A stretch of DNA of 6,539 nt from an uncultured Lachnospiraceae bacterium (GTDB lineage Bacteria; Bacillota; Clostridia; Lachnospirales; Lachnospiraceae): contig CAJUQO010000087.1 of the NCBI GenBank assembly GCA_910588295.1, positions 1-6,539 of the forward strand, read 5' to 3'. Shown piece after piece: positions 6,360-6,539 of the stretch (within the stretch, counting starts at the first letter, position 1; each line of letters begins with the position of its first letter). Made by a program: the position numbers and the translations under genes. A model generated the notes under the pieces. It ran no database searches, had not been told where the DNA came from, and worked only from the letters and a program-made list of their open reading frames with translations.

Positions 6360-6539
6360 AAATTCGGCTTTTCGGATGTTATTTCTCATTGCCACACCCA
6401 AATTAGTGAACAAAGGGATCGATCTGTTCAAAAAAGGCAATATACCTGTACAGTACGTTTTTCACGCCCAGGGCACAGCCACCAGTGAGATCATGGATAC
6501 TCTGGGTCTTTGCGGGGAAGAAAAGAACATATTGATCAG
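6343..6539 (+). CDS. P-II family nitrogen-regulator-like protein (5' part, runs off the window)
   Basis: Only the first 65 residues are visible. After a short N-terminal extension (MTANCKNSAFR) the reading MLFLIATPKLVNKGIDLFKK is a P-II-type first strand and helix, followed by NIPVQYVFHAQGTATSEIMD and LGLCGEEKNIL. This matches the divergent P-II-like proteins found beside DUF1538 genes rather than classical GlnB/GlnK. P-II proteins are trimeric cytoplasmic sensors of nucleotides and small metabolites that often dock on a membrane transporter encoded next door, as GlnK does with AmtB. The T-loop region, expected after the second strand, begins near the window edge, so its residues cannot be checked fully. 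GAGGAGGG (6327-6334) lies eight bases before the ATG, inside the DUF1538 gene, which it overlaps in another frame. An internal ATG at 6376 (start of MLFLIATP) has no comparable ribosome binding site. Confidence 0.85.
   Translation, partial: MTANCKNSAFRMLFLIATPKLVNKGIDLFKKGNIPVQYVFHAQGTATSEIMDTLGLCGEEKNILI

Noticed and set aside
1..6539. CRISPR array, tRNA, rRNA or riboswitch
   Set aside because: No regularly spaced repeats, cloverleaf patterns or recognisable aptamer cores were seen on either strand.

Overview
The window looks like a chromosomal piece of a low-to-mid GC Gram-positive anaerobe, most likely a Lachnospiraceae-like clostridial bacterium. This is inferred from the style of the UDP-sugar enzymes, the purine-rich Shine-Dalgarno sites, and the DUF1538 / P-II-like gene pair at the right end. 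No RNA gene or other phylogenetic marker is present, so the assignment is only a guess.

Left part (1-2997), all on +: this is the tail of a surface-polysaccharide (capsule/EPS) locus. It opens with a wrecked acyltransferase-3 family gene that lacks its N-terminus, has an internal gap and changes frame. Two intact, translationally coupled genes follow: a UDP-glucuronate 4-epimerase (680-1762) and a UDP-glucose 6-dehydrogenase (1759-2997). Together they convert UDP-glucose to UDP-glucuronate and then UDP-galacturonate, which are building blocks for an acidic polysaccharide.

Middle part (2998-4267), mostly on -: this is a scar-like region. Ten bases after the dehydrogenase stop lies a degenerate IS630-family transposase fragment. 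Next comes an AT-rich stretch with a promoter-like element inside a 15-bp inverted repeat and a doubtful 56-codon ORF. A solitary intact Uma2-family (DUF820, PD-(D/E)XK fold) gene follows. It faces a divergent promoter region shared with the next gene.

Right part (4268-6539), all on + and visibly richer in G+C: it holds a YbgC/FadM-like hotdog acyl-CoA thioesterase, then a large internally duplicated DUF1538 membrane protein. The latter overlaps by 17 bases the start of a P-II-like regulator that runs off the window. The membrane protein and P-II-like protein look like one functional unit, a transporter-like protein with its own cytoplasmic nucleotide-sensing regulator. The membrane gene has no ATG, GTG or TTG start at its expected N-terminus. 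The best ribosome binding site points to a CTG codon just after a tiny upstream ORF.

The most interesting signals are the DUF1538 / P-II-like module and its odd translation start. Next is the mosaic junction between the polysaccharide locus and the GC-richer block. I did not find a clearly unprecedented system. The hypotheses below are marked as inference.
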